64,000 bases of DNA from Nocardioides sp. Soil797 (GTDB lineage: Bacteria; Actinomycetota; Actinomycetes; Propionibacteriales; Nocardioidaceae), in contig LMSR01000016.1 in the NCBI GenBank assembly GCA_001429555.1, forward strand, positions 361,011 through 425,010, in the 5' to 3' direction. Both the position numbers and the translations under genes were made by a program. Below the pieces are notes generated by a model. It searched no databases, was not told the DNA's origin, and saw only the letters and a program-made list of their open reading frames with translations. Every line of letters starts with the position of its first letter. Positions within the stretch are counted from its first letter, which is position 1. Shown in pieces: positions 9,747 to 22,239 of the stretch.

Positions 9747-10642
9747 GCGCCAACTGGTACGACCTGCTCGGCGTCGAGCGCGACGCCTCGAGCGCGGAGA
9801 TCCGGGCATCCTGGAAGGCCTCCATCGCCGACCTCGACCCGACCGACCACCGTTTCGGCCTCTACAACAAGGCCGCCGGGGTCCTGCTCGACGACGACTC
9901 GCGGGCGGCGTACGACGAGGAGCTGGGCCCGGAACCCGAGCCGGCCGAGCTCGAGGAGTCCGAGCCCGACGCGGGCGAGCCGCCTGCGGGTACCGCCGAT
10001 GACGACGATGCCACCGCGGTCGACGCCGCCACGACGGACTCGAAGCGCGACGAGGTGACAGGGGCAGAGTCGTCAGCGACGCGCTTTGCGCTGCCGGTCC
10101 CGGTGCTGGCCCTGATGCTGGTCGCCACACTGGCTGCGGCCGGGGGCGCTTTCTGGTTGCACCACGGCAGCACCGACTCCGACCAGGTCGAGGCCAACAT
10201 CTCATCGGCACGCAGTGTGGCTGAGGAGGCCGTGCCGAAGGTGTTGACCTATGACTACCGCTACCCCGATCGTGACCACGACGCGGCGATGCGGGTGCTG
10301 ACCGGGAAGATCGCCTCCTCCTACGACAAGATCTGGAAGGACGCGATCCTGCCCAACCTGACCAAGGTCAAGGGCGCCGCGGAGACGAAGGTGCTCGGCA
10401 CAGGTGTGGTGCGCTCCTCCGATGACGCGGAGAAGGTCGAGCTGGTCGTGGTGCTCTCGAGCAAGACCACGAACCGCAAGACCTCCACCCAGCTGCCGCC
10501 GATCCCGATGACCGTGCAGATGGTCGACAAGGACGGCGAGTGGCTGATCGAGGACATGGACCTGTGGCAGCCCCAGTCGGCAGCGAGCCAGGGATCGGAC
10601 CAGGGATCGGACCAGGGATCGGACCAGGGGACCGGCCAGTAG
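9743..10642 (+). CDS. J-domain-like / Mce-associated fusion membrane protein
   Basis: A 299-residue protein in three parts. Residues about 3-59 resemble a DnaJ J-domain (NWYDLLGVERDASSAEI ... DDDSRAAYDEEL), but the HPD tripeptide between helices II and III is missing and replaced by a DLDPTD stretch. Residues 60-110 are acidic and probably disordered; a transmembrane helix follows at about 113-134; the remainder resembles the Mce-associated domain of the preceding gene. The C-terminus carries three GSDQ repeats encoded by a 12-nt tandem repeat. Start overlaps the upstream stop by 4 nt. The cytosolic J-like module without HPD probably cannot stimulate Hsp70 ATPase; its role is unknown. Confidence 0.85.
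   Translation: MSANWYDLLGVERDASSAEIRASWKASIADLDPTDHRFGLYNKAAGVLLDDDSRAAYDEELGPEPEPAELEESEPDAGEPPAGTADDDDATAVDAATTDSKRDEVTGAESSATRFALPVPVLALMLVATLAAAGGAFWLHHGSTDSDQVEANISSARSVAEEAVPKVLTYDYRYPDRDHDAAMRVLTGKIASSYDKIWKDAILPNLTKVKGAAETKVLGTGVVRSSDDAEKVELVVVLSSKTTNRKTSTQLPPIPMTVQMVDKDGEWLIEDMDLWQPQSAASQGSDQGSDQGSDQGTGQ
10589..10624 (+). repeat. 12-nt coding tandem repeat
   Basis: Three perfect head-to-tail copies of CAGGGATCGGAC, encoding QGSD repeats at the C-terminus of the J-like Mce-associated protein. Such repeats are prone to copy-number change by slippage. Confidence 0.9.
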
Positions 10643-10773
10643 CCGGTCGACAACTGATCCGAAGTGCCGGCTCGTGGGGTGCGGCAGCGGCGGTGGTGCT
10701 TGACCTGAGGCAGTTGCGGGTTCATGATCTAGCGCAACAGCATGATGCGATCGAGGTTCCAGGATCGCGGGGG

Positions 10774-10802
10774 TTGTGAGGCGCGCCTATTTCAGCTAGG
10801 CT
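10774..10802 (+). promoter_or_regulatory. Candidate housekeeping promoter of rpoBC
   Basis: TTGTGA (10774-10779) and TAGGCT (10797-10802) are separated by 17 nt, close to the actinobacterial principal-sigma consensus. Transcription would begin near 10809, giving a leader of about 95 nt before rpoB. A weaker alternative is TTGACC (10700-10705) with CATGAT (10723-10728), also 17 nt apart. The 260 nt between the mce operon and rpoB contain no other gene. Confidence 0.6.
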
Positions 10803-10902
10803 CCTTCTTTGCGCCTGCCCTCAAATGCTTCCTGCCTGTCCGGTGGCTGGTTTGTGGTGGGTCGGCGCTGATACCAGAGCGAACCTGTAGAAGGACACAC
10901 TC

Positions 10903-13900
10903 TTGGCCGCGCGCAGCAACGCAGCAAGCAACAACCACCGTCGCACATCCTTCGCAAAGATCAGCGAACCCCTCGAGGTTCCACAACTTCTGGCTCTCCA
11001 GACCGACAGCTTCGACTGGCTGGTCGGCAACGAGAAGTGGCAGCAGGTCGTCCAGGCCCGCATCGATGCCGGCGAGGACGCCTCCACGAAGTCGGGTCTG
11101 ACCGAGATCTTCGAGGAGATCTCGCCGATCGAAGACTTCTCCGAGACGATGTCGCTCTCGTTCGAGAACCCTGAGTTCGTCGACCCGAAGTACACCGTCG
11201 ACGAGTGCAAGGAGAAGGACTTCACCTACTCCGCACCCCTCTACGTCTCCGCCGAGTTCACCAACAACGAGACCGGTGAGATCAAGGGCCAGACGGTCTT
11301 CATGGGCGAGTTCCCGCTGATGACCGACAAGGGCACCTTCGTGATCAACGGCACCGAGCGTGTCGTCGTCTCGCAACTGGTGCGTTCCCCGGGCGTCTAC
11401 TTCGAGCGTGCCGCCGACAAGACGTCCGACAAGGACATCTTCACCTCCAAGGTGATCCCGTCGCGCGGTGCCTGGCTCGAGTTCGAGGTCGACAAGCGCG
11501 ACCTGGTCGGCGTCCGCCTCGACCGCAAGCGCAAGCAGAACGTCACCGTCCTGCTCAAGGCCCTCGTGGCCGTCGCCGAGGACACCGGCGAGGAGTACGA
11601 CTACGAGGCCGTGATGGCCGAGCTCGGCCAGTACGAGTCGATCCAGCTGACCCTCGAGAAGGACAACACCGAGGGCCCCGACGACGCGCTGCTCGACATC
11701 TACCGCAAGCTGCGTCCGGGCGAACCGCCCACGCGCGAGGCCGCGCTGACCCTGTTGAGGAACTACTACTTCAACCCGAAGCGCTACGACCTGGCCAAGG
11801 TCGGTCGCTACAAGATCAACAAGAAGCTCGGCCAGGCCGAAGCCTTCGACAAGCAGACGCTGACCATCGCCGACATCGTCGCCACGATCCGCTACATCGT
11901 CCGCCTGCACAACGGCGACGACAAGATGACCGACGGTGAGGGCACCGTCCTGATCGACGCCGACGGCAAGGACCTCGAGGTTCGTTCCGACGACATCGAC
12001 CACTTCGGCAACCGTCGCATGCGTACGGTCGGCGAGCTGATCCAGAACCAGCTCCGTACCGGTCTGGCCCGCATGGAGCGCGTGGTCCGTGAGCGGATGA
12101 CGACCCAGGACGTCGAGGCCATCACGCCGCAGTCGCTGATCAACATCCGTCCCGTCGTGGCTGCGCTGAAGGAGTTCTTCGGAACCTCCCAGCTCTCGCA
12201 GTTCATGGACCAGACCAACCCGATCGCCGGTCTGACCCACAAGCGTCGCCTCTCGGCGCTCGGCCCGGGTGGTCTTTCCCGTGACCGTGCCGGCATGGAG
12301 GTCCGTGACGTCCACACCTCGCACTACGGCCGCATGTGCCCGATCGAGACGCCTGAAGGCCCGAACATCGGTCTGATCGGCTCGCTCGCCTCCTACGGTC
12401 GGATCAACCCGTTCGGCTTCGTCGAGACGCCGTACCGCCGGGTCGAGAAGGGTGTCGTCACCGACAAGGTCGACTACCTGACCGCCGACGACGAGGACAA
12501 GTTCGTCATCGCCCAGGCCAACGCCAAGCTCGACGACAAGATGCGCTTCGCCGAGGAGCGGGTGCTGGTTCGCCAGCGCGACGGTGAGGTCACCGAGATC
12601 CTCGCCGAAGAGGTCGACTACATGGACGTCTCGCCGCGCCAGATGGTGTCGGTCGCGACGGCCCTGATCCCGTTCCTCGAGCACGACGACGCCAACCGTG
12701 CCCTCATGGGCGCGAACATGCAGCGTCAGGCCGTGCCGCTCGTCAGGAGCGACTCGCCCATCGTCGGCACCGGCATGGAGCTGCGTGCCGCCGTCGACGC
12801 CGGTGACGTGGTCACCGCCGAGAAGGGTGGTGTGGTCAAGGAGGTCTCCGCCGACCTGATCGAGGTCATGAACGACGACGGCACCTACTCGACGTACCGG
12901 ATGGCGAAGTTCCGTCGCTCGAACCAGGGCACCTGCATCAACCAGCGCCCGCTGGTCTCCGAGGGTGACCGGGTCGAGGGTCGTGACCCGCTGACCGGCC
13001 GCGCCGGTTCGCCGATCGCTGACGGTCCGTGCACCGACGACGCCGAGATGGCGCTGGGCACCAACCTGTTGGTGGCCTTCATGCCGTGGCACGGCCACAA
13101 CTACGAGGACGCCATCATCCTCAGCCAGCGCCTGGTGCAGGAAGACGTCCTCACCTCGATCCACATCGAGGAGCACGAGGTCGACGCCCGCGACACCAAG
13201 CTGGGCCCGGAGGAGATCACCCGCGACATCCCCAACGTCTCCGACGAGATGCTGGCCGACCTCGACGAGCGCGGCATCATCCGCATCGGCGCCGAGGTCA
13301 CCAACGGTGACATCCTGGTCGGCAAGGTGACCCCCAAGGGTGAGACCGAGCTGACCCCCGAGGAGCGCCTGCTGCGCGCCATCTTCGGTGAGAAGGCCCG
13401 CGAGGTGCGCGACACCTCGATGAAGGTCCCGCACGGTGAGTCCGGAACCGTCATCGGCGTTCGCGTCTTCGACCGCGAGGACGGCGACGAGCTGCCCCCC
13501 GGCGTGAACCAGCTGGTTCGTGTCTACGTGGCCCAGAAGCGCAAGATCTCTGTCGGTGACAAGCTCGCCGGTCGTCACGGAAACAAGGGCGTCATCGCCA
13601 AGATCCTGCCGGTCGAGGACATGCCCTTCATGGAGGACGGCACCCCGGTCGACGTGATCCTGAACCCGCTGGGTGTCCCGCGACGGATGAACATCGGTCA
13701 GATCCTCGAGCTCCACCTCGGCTGGCTCGCCAAGCAGGGTTGGGACCTCAACCTGCACGACGACCCGGAGAGCGCGGACTGGAAGCAGCGCCTGATCAAG
13801 ATCCACGCGGAGAAGGCCGACCCGAACACCAAGGTCGCGACCCCGGTCTTCGACGGTGCACGTGAGGACGAGATCACCGGTCTGCTGGGCTCGACCCTGC

Positions 13901-14451
13901 CGACCCGTGACGGTGTGCGGATGATCGGCGAGAACGGAAAGGCCGACCTGTTCGACGGCCGCTCCGGTGAGCCGTTCCCCGACCCGGTCTCGGTGGGCTA
14001 CATGTACATCCTCAAGCTCCACCACCTGGTCGACGACAAGATCCACGCACGCAGCACCGGCCCCTACTCGATGATCACCCAGCAGCCGCTCGGCGGTAAG
14101 GCCCAGTTCGGTGGCCAGCGCTTCGGTGAGATGGAGGTCTGGGCGATGGAGGCGTACGGCGCCGCCTACGCCCTGCAGGAGCTGCTCACGATCAAGTCCG
14201 ACGACGTGCCTGGTCGCGTCAAGGTCTACGAGGCCATCGTCAAGGGCGAGAACATCCCCGACTCGGGCATCCCCGAGTCGTTCAAGGTGCTCGTCAAGGA
14301 GATGCAGTCGCTCTGCCTGAACGTGGAGGTCCTCTCGCAGGACGGCTCCTCGATCGAGCTTCGTGACGCCGAGGAAGACGTGTTCCGGGCCGCTGAAGAG
14401 CTGGGCATCGACCTTTCGCGTCGCGAGCCCAGCTCCGTCGAAGAAGTCTGA
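10903..14451 (+). CDS. rpoB: DNA-directed RNA polymerase beta subunit
   Basis: Full-length beta subunit, 1182 residues, the usual actinobacterial size. The start is a TTG 7 nt after AGAAGGA, as expected from the conserved N-terminus ([15 protein letters not shown]). The rifampicin-resistance region is intact and of susceptible type: residues 427-453 include [11 protein letters not shown], with D436, H446 and S451 at the positions equivalent to E. coli D516, H526 and S531. The C-terminal [21 protein letters not shown] block that contacts beta-prime is present. Operon partner is rpoC 92 nt downstream. rplJ/rplL are not in the window; the mce operon lies directly upstream. Confidence 0.99.
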   Translation: MAARSNAASNNHRRTSFAKISEPLEVPQLLALQTDSFDWLVGNEKWQQVVQARIDAGEDASTKSGLTEIFEEISPIEDFSETMSLSFENPEFVDPKYTVDECKEKDFTYSAPLYVSAEFTNNETGEIKGQTVFMGEFPLMTDKGTFVINGTERVVVSQLVRSPGVYFERAADKTSDKDIFTSKVIPSRGAWLEFEVDKRDLVGVRLDRKRKQNVTVLLKALVAVAEDTGEEYDYEAVMAELGQYESIQLTLEKDNTEGPDDALLDIYRKLRPGEPPTREAALTLLRNYYFNPKRYDLAKVGRYKINKKLGQAEAFDKQTLTIADIVATIRYIVRLHNGDDKMTDGEGTVLIDADGKDLEVRSDDIDHFGNRRMRTVGELIQNQLRTGLARMERVVRERMTTQDVEAITPQSLINIRPVVAALKEFFGTSQLSQFMDQTNPIAGLTHKRRLSALGPGGLSRDRAGMEVRDVHTSHYGRMCPIETPEGPNIGLIGSLASYGRINPFGFVETPYRRVEKGVVTDKVDYLTADDEDKFVIAQANAKLDDKMRFAEERVLVRQRDGEVTEILAEEVDYMDVSPRQMVSVATALIPFLEHDDANRALMGANMQRQAVPLVRSDSPIVGTGMELRAAVDAGDVVTAEKGGVVKEVSADLIEVMNDDGTYSTYRMAKFRRSNQGTCINQRPLVSEGDRVEGRDPLTGRAGSPIADGPCTDDAEMALGTNLLVAFMPWHGHNYEDAIILSQRLVQEDVLTSIHIEEHEVDARDTKLGPEEITRDIPNVSDEMLADLDERGIIRIGAEVTNGDILVGKVTPKGETELTPEERLLRAIFGEKAREVRDTSMKVPHGESGTVIGVRVFDREDGDELPPGVNQLVRVYVAQKRKISVGDKLAGRHGNKGVIAKILPVEDMPFMEDGTPVDVILNPLGVPRRMNIGQILELHLGWLAKQGWDLNLHDDPESADWKQRLIKIHAEKADPNTKVATPVFDGAREDEITGLLGSTLPTRDGVRMIGENGKADLFDGRSGEPFPDPVSVGYMYILKLHHLVDDKIHARSTGPYSMITQQPLGGKAQFGGQRFGEMEVWAMEAYGAAYALQELLTIKSDDVPGRVKVYEAIVKGENIPDSGIPESFKVLVKEMQSLCLNVEVLSQDGSSIELRDAEEDVFRAAEELGIDLSRREPSSVEEV

Positions 14452-14457
14452 TGATGT

Positions 14458-14488
14458 CTCGTCCGCCGGCTTCGAGCCGGCGGACGAG
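14458..14488 (+). promoter_or_regulatory. 14-bp hairpin between rpoB and rpoC
   Basis: A near-perfect stem (CTCGTCCGCCGGCT, loop TCG, and its complement; one G-U at the outer edge if extended) begins 6 nt after the rpoB stop. No T-run follows, so a strong terminator is unlikely; a processing or attenuation site that sets the rpoB:rpoC ratio or protects mRNA ends is an inference. Confidence 0.7.
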
Positions 14489-14543
14489 GCACTCAGTCCC
14501 AGCCTCCATTGATTTTCGTAACAACTGAAGGGTTGCAGCCAAC

Positions 14544-18365
<3,822 letters not shown>

Positions 18366-18386
18366 TCTGACGTAGTCACAGGCGTG

Positions 18387-18413
18387 GGGCCCCAGCCGAT
18401 CCGGCTGGGGCCC
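18387..18413 (+). terminator. Intrinsic terminator of rpoBC
   Basis: A 12-bp GC-rich stem (GGGCCCCAGCCG, loop ATC, and its complement) begins 21 nt after the rpoC stop and is followed by TTCGT. The short U tract is usual for high-GC actinobacteria. Confidence 0.8.
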
Positions 18414-18456
18414 TTCGTCATGCCACGGCACCGCGGAGCACGTAGGCTGCGGTGCC

Positions 18457-19239
18457 ATGAGCGACCGCATCCACGCCGCGGTCAACGCTCTCGGCAACGG
18501 CCTCCTGCGCGCCCTCGACGTGCGGGTGGCGACCCGGGGCGCGGAGCACATCCCGCTCACGGGGCCGGTGCTGCTGGCCTGCACGCACGTCTCCTACCCG
18601 GACTTCGTGTTCGTGCAGAAGGGTGCCGTCGAACGACGGCCCTACATTCGCTTCATGACCCGCCACGACGTGTGGGACAGGGCCTGGGCGGCGTGGTTCA
18701 TGGACCGGATGCAGCACGTCCCCGTCGACCGACAGGCACCTGCCGGTGCCTATCTCAACGCACGTGGCCTGCTGGCGCGCGGTGAGGCGGTCTGTGCGTT
18801 CCCGGAGGCCGGTATCTCCTACTCCTACACGGTCCGTCCGCTGATGCGGGGTGTGGCCTCACTTGCTCGTGAGACGGGAGCGCAGGTGCTCCCGGTGGCG
18901 CTGTGGGGCTCGCAACGGATCTATTCGGTGGGCCGCCCCGTCGACGGTCGTGAGCCGCCGCCGGACTGGACGCGTGGGCGACGCGTGGACGTGAGCTTCG
19001 GTGTGCCGATGACGGTCGCGCCGGGCGAGGACCTGACCGAGTGGACCCGCCATCTGGGCGGCGTACTCACGGAGATGCTGGAGGAGCTGCAGCAGCTGCC
19101 GCACCACCGTCCGCGGCCGGGGGAGCGCGCGCCCTGGTATCCCGCGCACCTCGGCGGACACGCGCCGGACCGGGCCGAGTCGGCGACCCTGGACGAGGTG
19201 CCGCGCGGCGCGGTCCGCCCGACCTGGGGGCCGCTGTAG
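18457..19239 (+). CDS. 1-acyl-sn-glycerol-3-phosphate acyltransferase family (PlsC-like)
   Basis: A 260-residue lysophospholipid acyltransferase-like protein. The HX4D catalytic motif is HVSYPD and the glycerol-phosphate-binding motif is FPEAGIS; both are in the right order and spacing for the PlsC family, which acylates lysophosphatidic acid or related acceptors at the membrane. The acceptor cannot be deduced. TAGGCT at 18443-18448 lies 8 nt before the ATG, predicting a leaderless transcript; no Shine-Dalgarno is visible. Monocistronic, converging on the minus-strand acyltransferases. Confidence 0.88.
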   Translation: MSDRIHAAVNALGNGLLRALDVRVATRGAEHIPLTGPVLLACTHVSYPDFVFVQKGAVERRPYIRFMTRHDVWDRAWAAWFMDRMQHVPVDRQAPAGAYLNARGLLARGEAVCAFPEAGISYSYTVRPLMRGVASLARETGAQVLPVALWGSQRIYSVGRPVDGREPPPDWTRGRRVDVSFGVPMTVAPGEDLTEWTRHLGGVLTEMLEELQQLPHHRPRPGERAPWYPAHLGGHAPDRAESATLDEVPRGAVRPTWGPL

Positions 19240-19255
19240 GCGGTGGGGAGCCGGA

Positions 19256-20284
19256 CTACCGAGACCGCGCCCGCAGACGGCGTTGGGTGGAACCGATCGG
19301 ATCGACGGCCCAGGTGAGCACCTTCACCACCGGTGGTGAGGCCAGGAAGAGGGCCACGGCGATGGCGAGGGCGATCGTCACCCACAGGGCGTACGACGCG
19401 TGGTCGGCCGCCCAGTCGGGGTAGCCGGCGTACTCCACCCGGCGCACGAAGAACCCGTGGAACAGATAGACGATCAGGGTGGCACCACCCATGTTCGAGA
19501 ACCAGGTGTGGCGGCGGGGAACCACGGCCAGGACGGCCATCACCCCGAGCGCCCCGAGCATCAGCACCCGGAACCGGATCCACATGCCGTCGGTGGCGCT
19601 TGCGCCGAGGTCGTCGTACGGGATCGAGAACCACAACCACCGTGAGTGCCAGGCCCCTGAGGTGTGCATCCACTCCTTCGCTTGGCCGGCGAGGAGGTAG
19701 AGGCCGACCAGCACCGCGGCGCCGACGAGGGGGGCGAAGCGGCTCTTCAGCCTGGCCAGCTCCTGCGGGCGCAGGTGCAGCCCGAGCACGAAGAACGGCA
19801 GGAAGCCGACGGTGCGCTGCAGGTCGAGCCAGGTCGTCCATTCGGCGTGCTGGGTGCCCATCAGCAGGCTGGCCACCACGCTGAGCGGCAGCGCCACCCA
19901 GTGCTTGATGAGGATCGGGGTGGCCATCCGCCACAGGAACGTCGCGGAGAGGTACCAGAGCGGCCAGTGCGGGTCGAGCCACATCGGACCGTCGCCGGTG
20001 TCGTAGTCGCCGTAGTGGTGCCGGAACGTGAGCATCGCCCACTCGAAGATCAGGTAGGGCACCACGATCGTGCAGAAGAGCGACCACAGCTTCGGCCGGC
20101 TCCAGGTGAAGCGACGCGACAGGTAGCCGGTGACCAGCACGAACGCGGGGATGTGCCAGGTGTAGATGAAGTCGTAGACCTGCTCGTTGCGTCCCTCAGC
20201 GAGAACCAGCACCAGCGCGTGGCCGATCACGACCACGGTCACGAGTGTCATCTTCACGTTGTCGAGCCAAGGATCGCGTGCCAC
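19256..20284 (-). CDS. Membrane acyltransferase, fucose-4-O-acetylase-like (downstream paralogue)
   Basis: A 342-residue multi-pass protein of the acyltransferase-3 superfamily. The opening DPWLDNVKMTLVTVVVIGHAL, with His in a first membrane helix, and the FIYTWHIPAFVLVTGYLS segment match the COG3594 type (NolL-like O-acetylases of surface sugars). About ten hydrophobic segments are visible. It is 89 nt overlapped by the end of its upstream paralogue and shares colinear motifs with it, so the pair arose by tandem duplication. Acceptor sugar unknown. The ATG at 20284 is the start that keeps the conserved N-terminus. Confidence 0.85.
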   Translation of the reverse strand: MARDPWLDNVKMTLVTVVVIGHALVLVLAEGRNEQVYDFIYTWHIPAFVLVTGYLSRRFTWSRPKLWSLFCTIVVPYLIFEWAMLTFRHHYGDYDTGDGPMWLDPHWPLWYLSATFLWRMATPILIKHWVALPLSVVASLLMGTQHAEWTTWLDLQRTVGFLPFFVLGLHLRPQELARLKSRFAPLVGAAVLVGLYLLAGQAKEWMHTSGAWHSRWLWFSIPYDDLGASATDGMWIRFRVLMLGALGVMAVLAVVPRRHTWFSNMGGATLIVYLFHGFFVRRVEYAGYPDWAADHASYALWVTIALAIAVALFLASPPVVKVLTWAVDPIGSTQRRLRARSR

Positions 20285-21272
20285 GCGCCAACCGTAGACG
20301 ACGACGCACCGAACCCACGGGATCGACGAACCAGGTGAGCACCTTGGCCACCGGGGGAGAGGCGAGCAGGAGCGACAGGAAGATGGCGGCCAGGGTCACC
20401 ACGACCAACGGCAACCACTGGCGGTCGTGCCAACGCTCCAACCAGCCGGCATAGTCGGCGTACCGCACGAAGAACCCGTGGAACAGGTAGACCACCATGG
20501 TCGCCGATCCCATCCGGCTGAGCACCGAGGCGCGTCGCGGGATCAGTGCCAGCACGCTGGCAGTGCCGAGCAGGCCGATCGCCATGACACGGGCCCGGAC
20601 CTCCATCGCGTCGCCGGTGGAGTAGCCGAGGGCCGAGTAGCCCTGGTCGTACCAGAGGAAGGCGGAGCGGCCCCACTCGTCGATGTTGGCGCTGTAGTTG
20701 AAGATCCAGACCAGGGCGGCGATGGCAAACGGCTTGATCCACCACGCGGTGAGGCGTTGCAGGTGCTCACGCTTCAGGTGCAGGCCGAGCACGAAGAACG
20801 GAAGCAACCCCAGGATCCGCGGTAGGCAGAAGAGCAGCTCGTCGGTCATCCCGCCGACGAGGGAGACCGCGACCGCGATCGGCACGAAGACCCAGTGCTT
20901 CTTCAACAGCGGAGTGGCCAGCCGCCAGAAGAACAGCACGCACAGGTACCACATCGCCCAGTGCGGCTCGAGCCACAGCGGTCCGTCCTCGGGCTGGTCG
21001 ATCTGGCGGCGGAAGTAGTAGAGCGCCGGCTCGAACATCAGGTAGGGCAACGCGATCGTGGTGAACAGGGAGGAGAAGTGGCGCTTGTCCCACTCGAAGC
21101 CCTTGGAGAGGTGGCCGCTGATCAGCACGAAGGCGGGGATGTGCCAGAAGTAGATGAAGTCGTAGATCTGCAGGTCAAGGACGCTGGCTCCGAGGAGACC
21201 GAGCGAGTGCCCGATCACCACCAGGGTGACCAGCGTTAGTTTCACGTTGTCGAGCCATGGGTCGCGACGCAT
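20196..21272 (-). CDS. Membrane acyltransferase, fucose-4-O-acetylase-like (upstream paralogue)
   Basis: First gene of the tandem pair, 358 residues, with the same DPWLDNVKLTLVTLVVIGHSL opening, WHIPAFVLISGHLS and a C-terminal YLFHGFFVRY helix. A charged Arg/Asp-rich tail of about 30 residues, absent from the paralogue, is encoded in the overlap with the next gene. TACCGT (21280-21285 on this strand) is 7 nt upstream of the ATG at 21272, which favours that start (leaderless) over an in-frame GTG at 21281. Probably acetylates an envelope polysaccharide or glycolipid; substrate unknown. Confidence 0.85.
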   Translation of the reverse strand: MRRDPWLDNVKLTLVTLVVIGHSLGLLGASVLDLQIYDFIYFWHIPAFVLISGHLSKGFEWDKRHFSSLFTTIALPYLMFEPALYYFRRQIDQPEDGPLWLEPHWAMWYLCVLFFWRLATPLLKKHWVFVPIAVAVSLVGGMTDELLFCLPRILGLLPFFVLGLHLKREHLQRLTAWWIKPFAIAALVWIFNYSANIDEWGRSAFLWYDQGYSALGYSTGDAMEVRARVMAIGLLGTASVLALIPRRASVLSRMGSATMVVYLFHGFFVRYADYAGWLERWHDRQWLPLVVVTLAAIFLSLLLASPPVAKVLTWFVDPVGSVRRRLRLARGTRSLARQREDDTRDRGRDRPRAGAGSR

Positions 21273-21350
21273 CGGATCCACGGTATCGAGCCTCAGGCGA
21301 GAGGCAAGTCGAGTCCGTCACATTCGGGCGCAGGCATAGACTCCTGTCAC

Positions 21351-22223
21351 ATGGGTCGACTTCCGAAACGGCAACGGGTCGCGGCGTACGCCGTGATCAT
21401 CCGGGGCGACCGCATCCTGCTCTCCCGCCTGGCGCCGCGCATCTCGCGCACGCCCCTGTGGACCCTGCCCGGCGGAGGGCTCGACCACGGCGAGGACCCG
21501 AGGCGGGCGGTGGTCCGCGAGATCCATGAGGAGACCGGCCTGCCCGCGGTCGTCTCCGAACAGGCGCGCGTCTACTCGCTGCACAACCCCCGGGCCACTC
21601 ACAACGAGCAGCGTGCCGACTACCACGCGCTGCGCATCGTCTTCGAGGGCTGGGTCCCGGTGGACGCGCCCGAACCCCGGGTGGTGGAGGTCGACGGGTC
21701 CACGGTCGAGGCGCGGTGGATTCCGCTGGCCGACGTGGTCAGTGGTGCGGCACCGGTGACCAGCCTGGTCGACGAGGCGCTCGAGGACCACCGTCCCTTC
21801 CAGCTGCAGCGGGTGGCGGCGTACGGGCTGGTCCGTCGCGACGACACGGTGCTGCTGACCCGGCTCTCCGCGCGCGCCTTCCACACCGGCGCCTGGACGC
21901 TGCCCGGTGGCGGCATCGACCACGGTGAGGCGCCCGCGGCGGCGCTGGCCAGGGAGATCCGTGAGGAGTGCGGCGTCGAGTGTGAGGTGGGAGCCCTGCG
22001 CGACGTGCACGACGTCCAGTTCGCCGGTACGGCGCCGAGCGGCCGGCACGAGGACTTCCACGGCGTACACCTCCTCTTCGACGCCACGGTCGCCCCCGAC
22101 GCGGAGCCCAGGGTGATGGAGGTCGACGGCACCACCGACGCCGTCGCCTGGGTCCCGGTCGCCGACGTGGAGTCGGGAGCGATCGAGGCTCTCGAGGTCG
22201 TGCGTCACGCCCTCGCCCTGTGA
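21351..22223 (+). CDS. Tandem Nudix hydrolase
   Basis: A 290-residue protein with two complete Nudix domains. Both Nudix boxes fit GX5EX7REUXEEXGU: GGLDHGE...REIHEETGL (about residues 46-68) and GGIDHGE...REIREECGV (about 189-211), so both could bind metal and hydrolyse a nucleoside-diphosphate-linked substrate. The two halves are similar, indicating internal duplication. TAGACT at 21337-21342 is 8 nt before the ATG, consistent with a leaderless mRNA. Substrate not predictable. Confidence 0.9.
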   Translation: MGRLPKRQRVAAYAVIIRGDRILLSRLAPRISRTPLWTLPGGGLDHGEDPRRAVVREIHEETGLPAVVSEQARVYSLHNPRATHNEQRADYHALRIVFEGWVPVDAPEPRVVEVDGSTVEARWIPLADVVSGAAPVTSLVDEALEDHRPFQLQRVAAYGLVRRDDTVLLTRLSARAFHTGAWTLPGGGIDHGEAPAAALAREIREECGVECEVGALRDVHDVQFAGTAPSGRHEDFHGVHLLFDATVAPDAEPRVMEVDGTTDAVAWVPVADVESGAIEALEVVRHALAL

Positions 22224-22239
22224 TCGTTAGATTGGCATC

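Noticed and set aside
10630..10648. GACCGG-N7-CCGGTC hairpin at the end of the mce operon as terminator
   Set aside because: Only 6 bp, overlaps the stop codon and has no T-run; too weak to call.
10792..14046. 1084-residue ORF antisense to rpoB
   Set aside because: Long antisense frame produced by high third-position GC in rpoB; no start signals, no family motifs, His/Asp/Val-rich composition.
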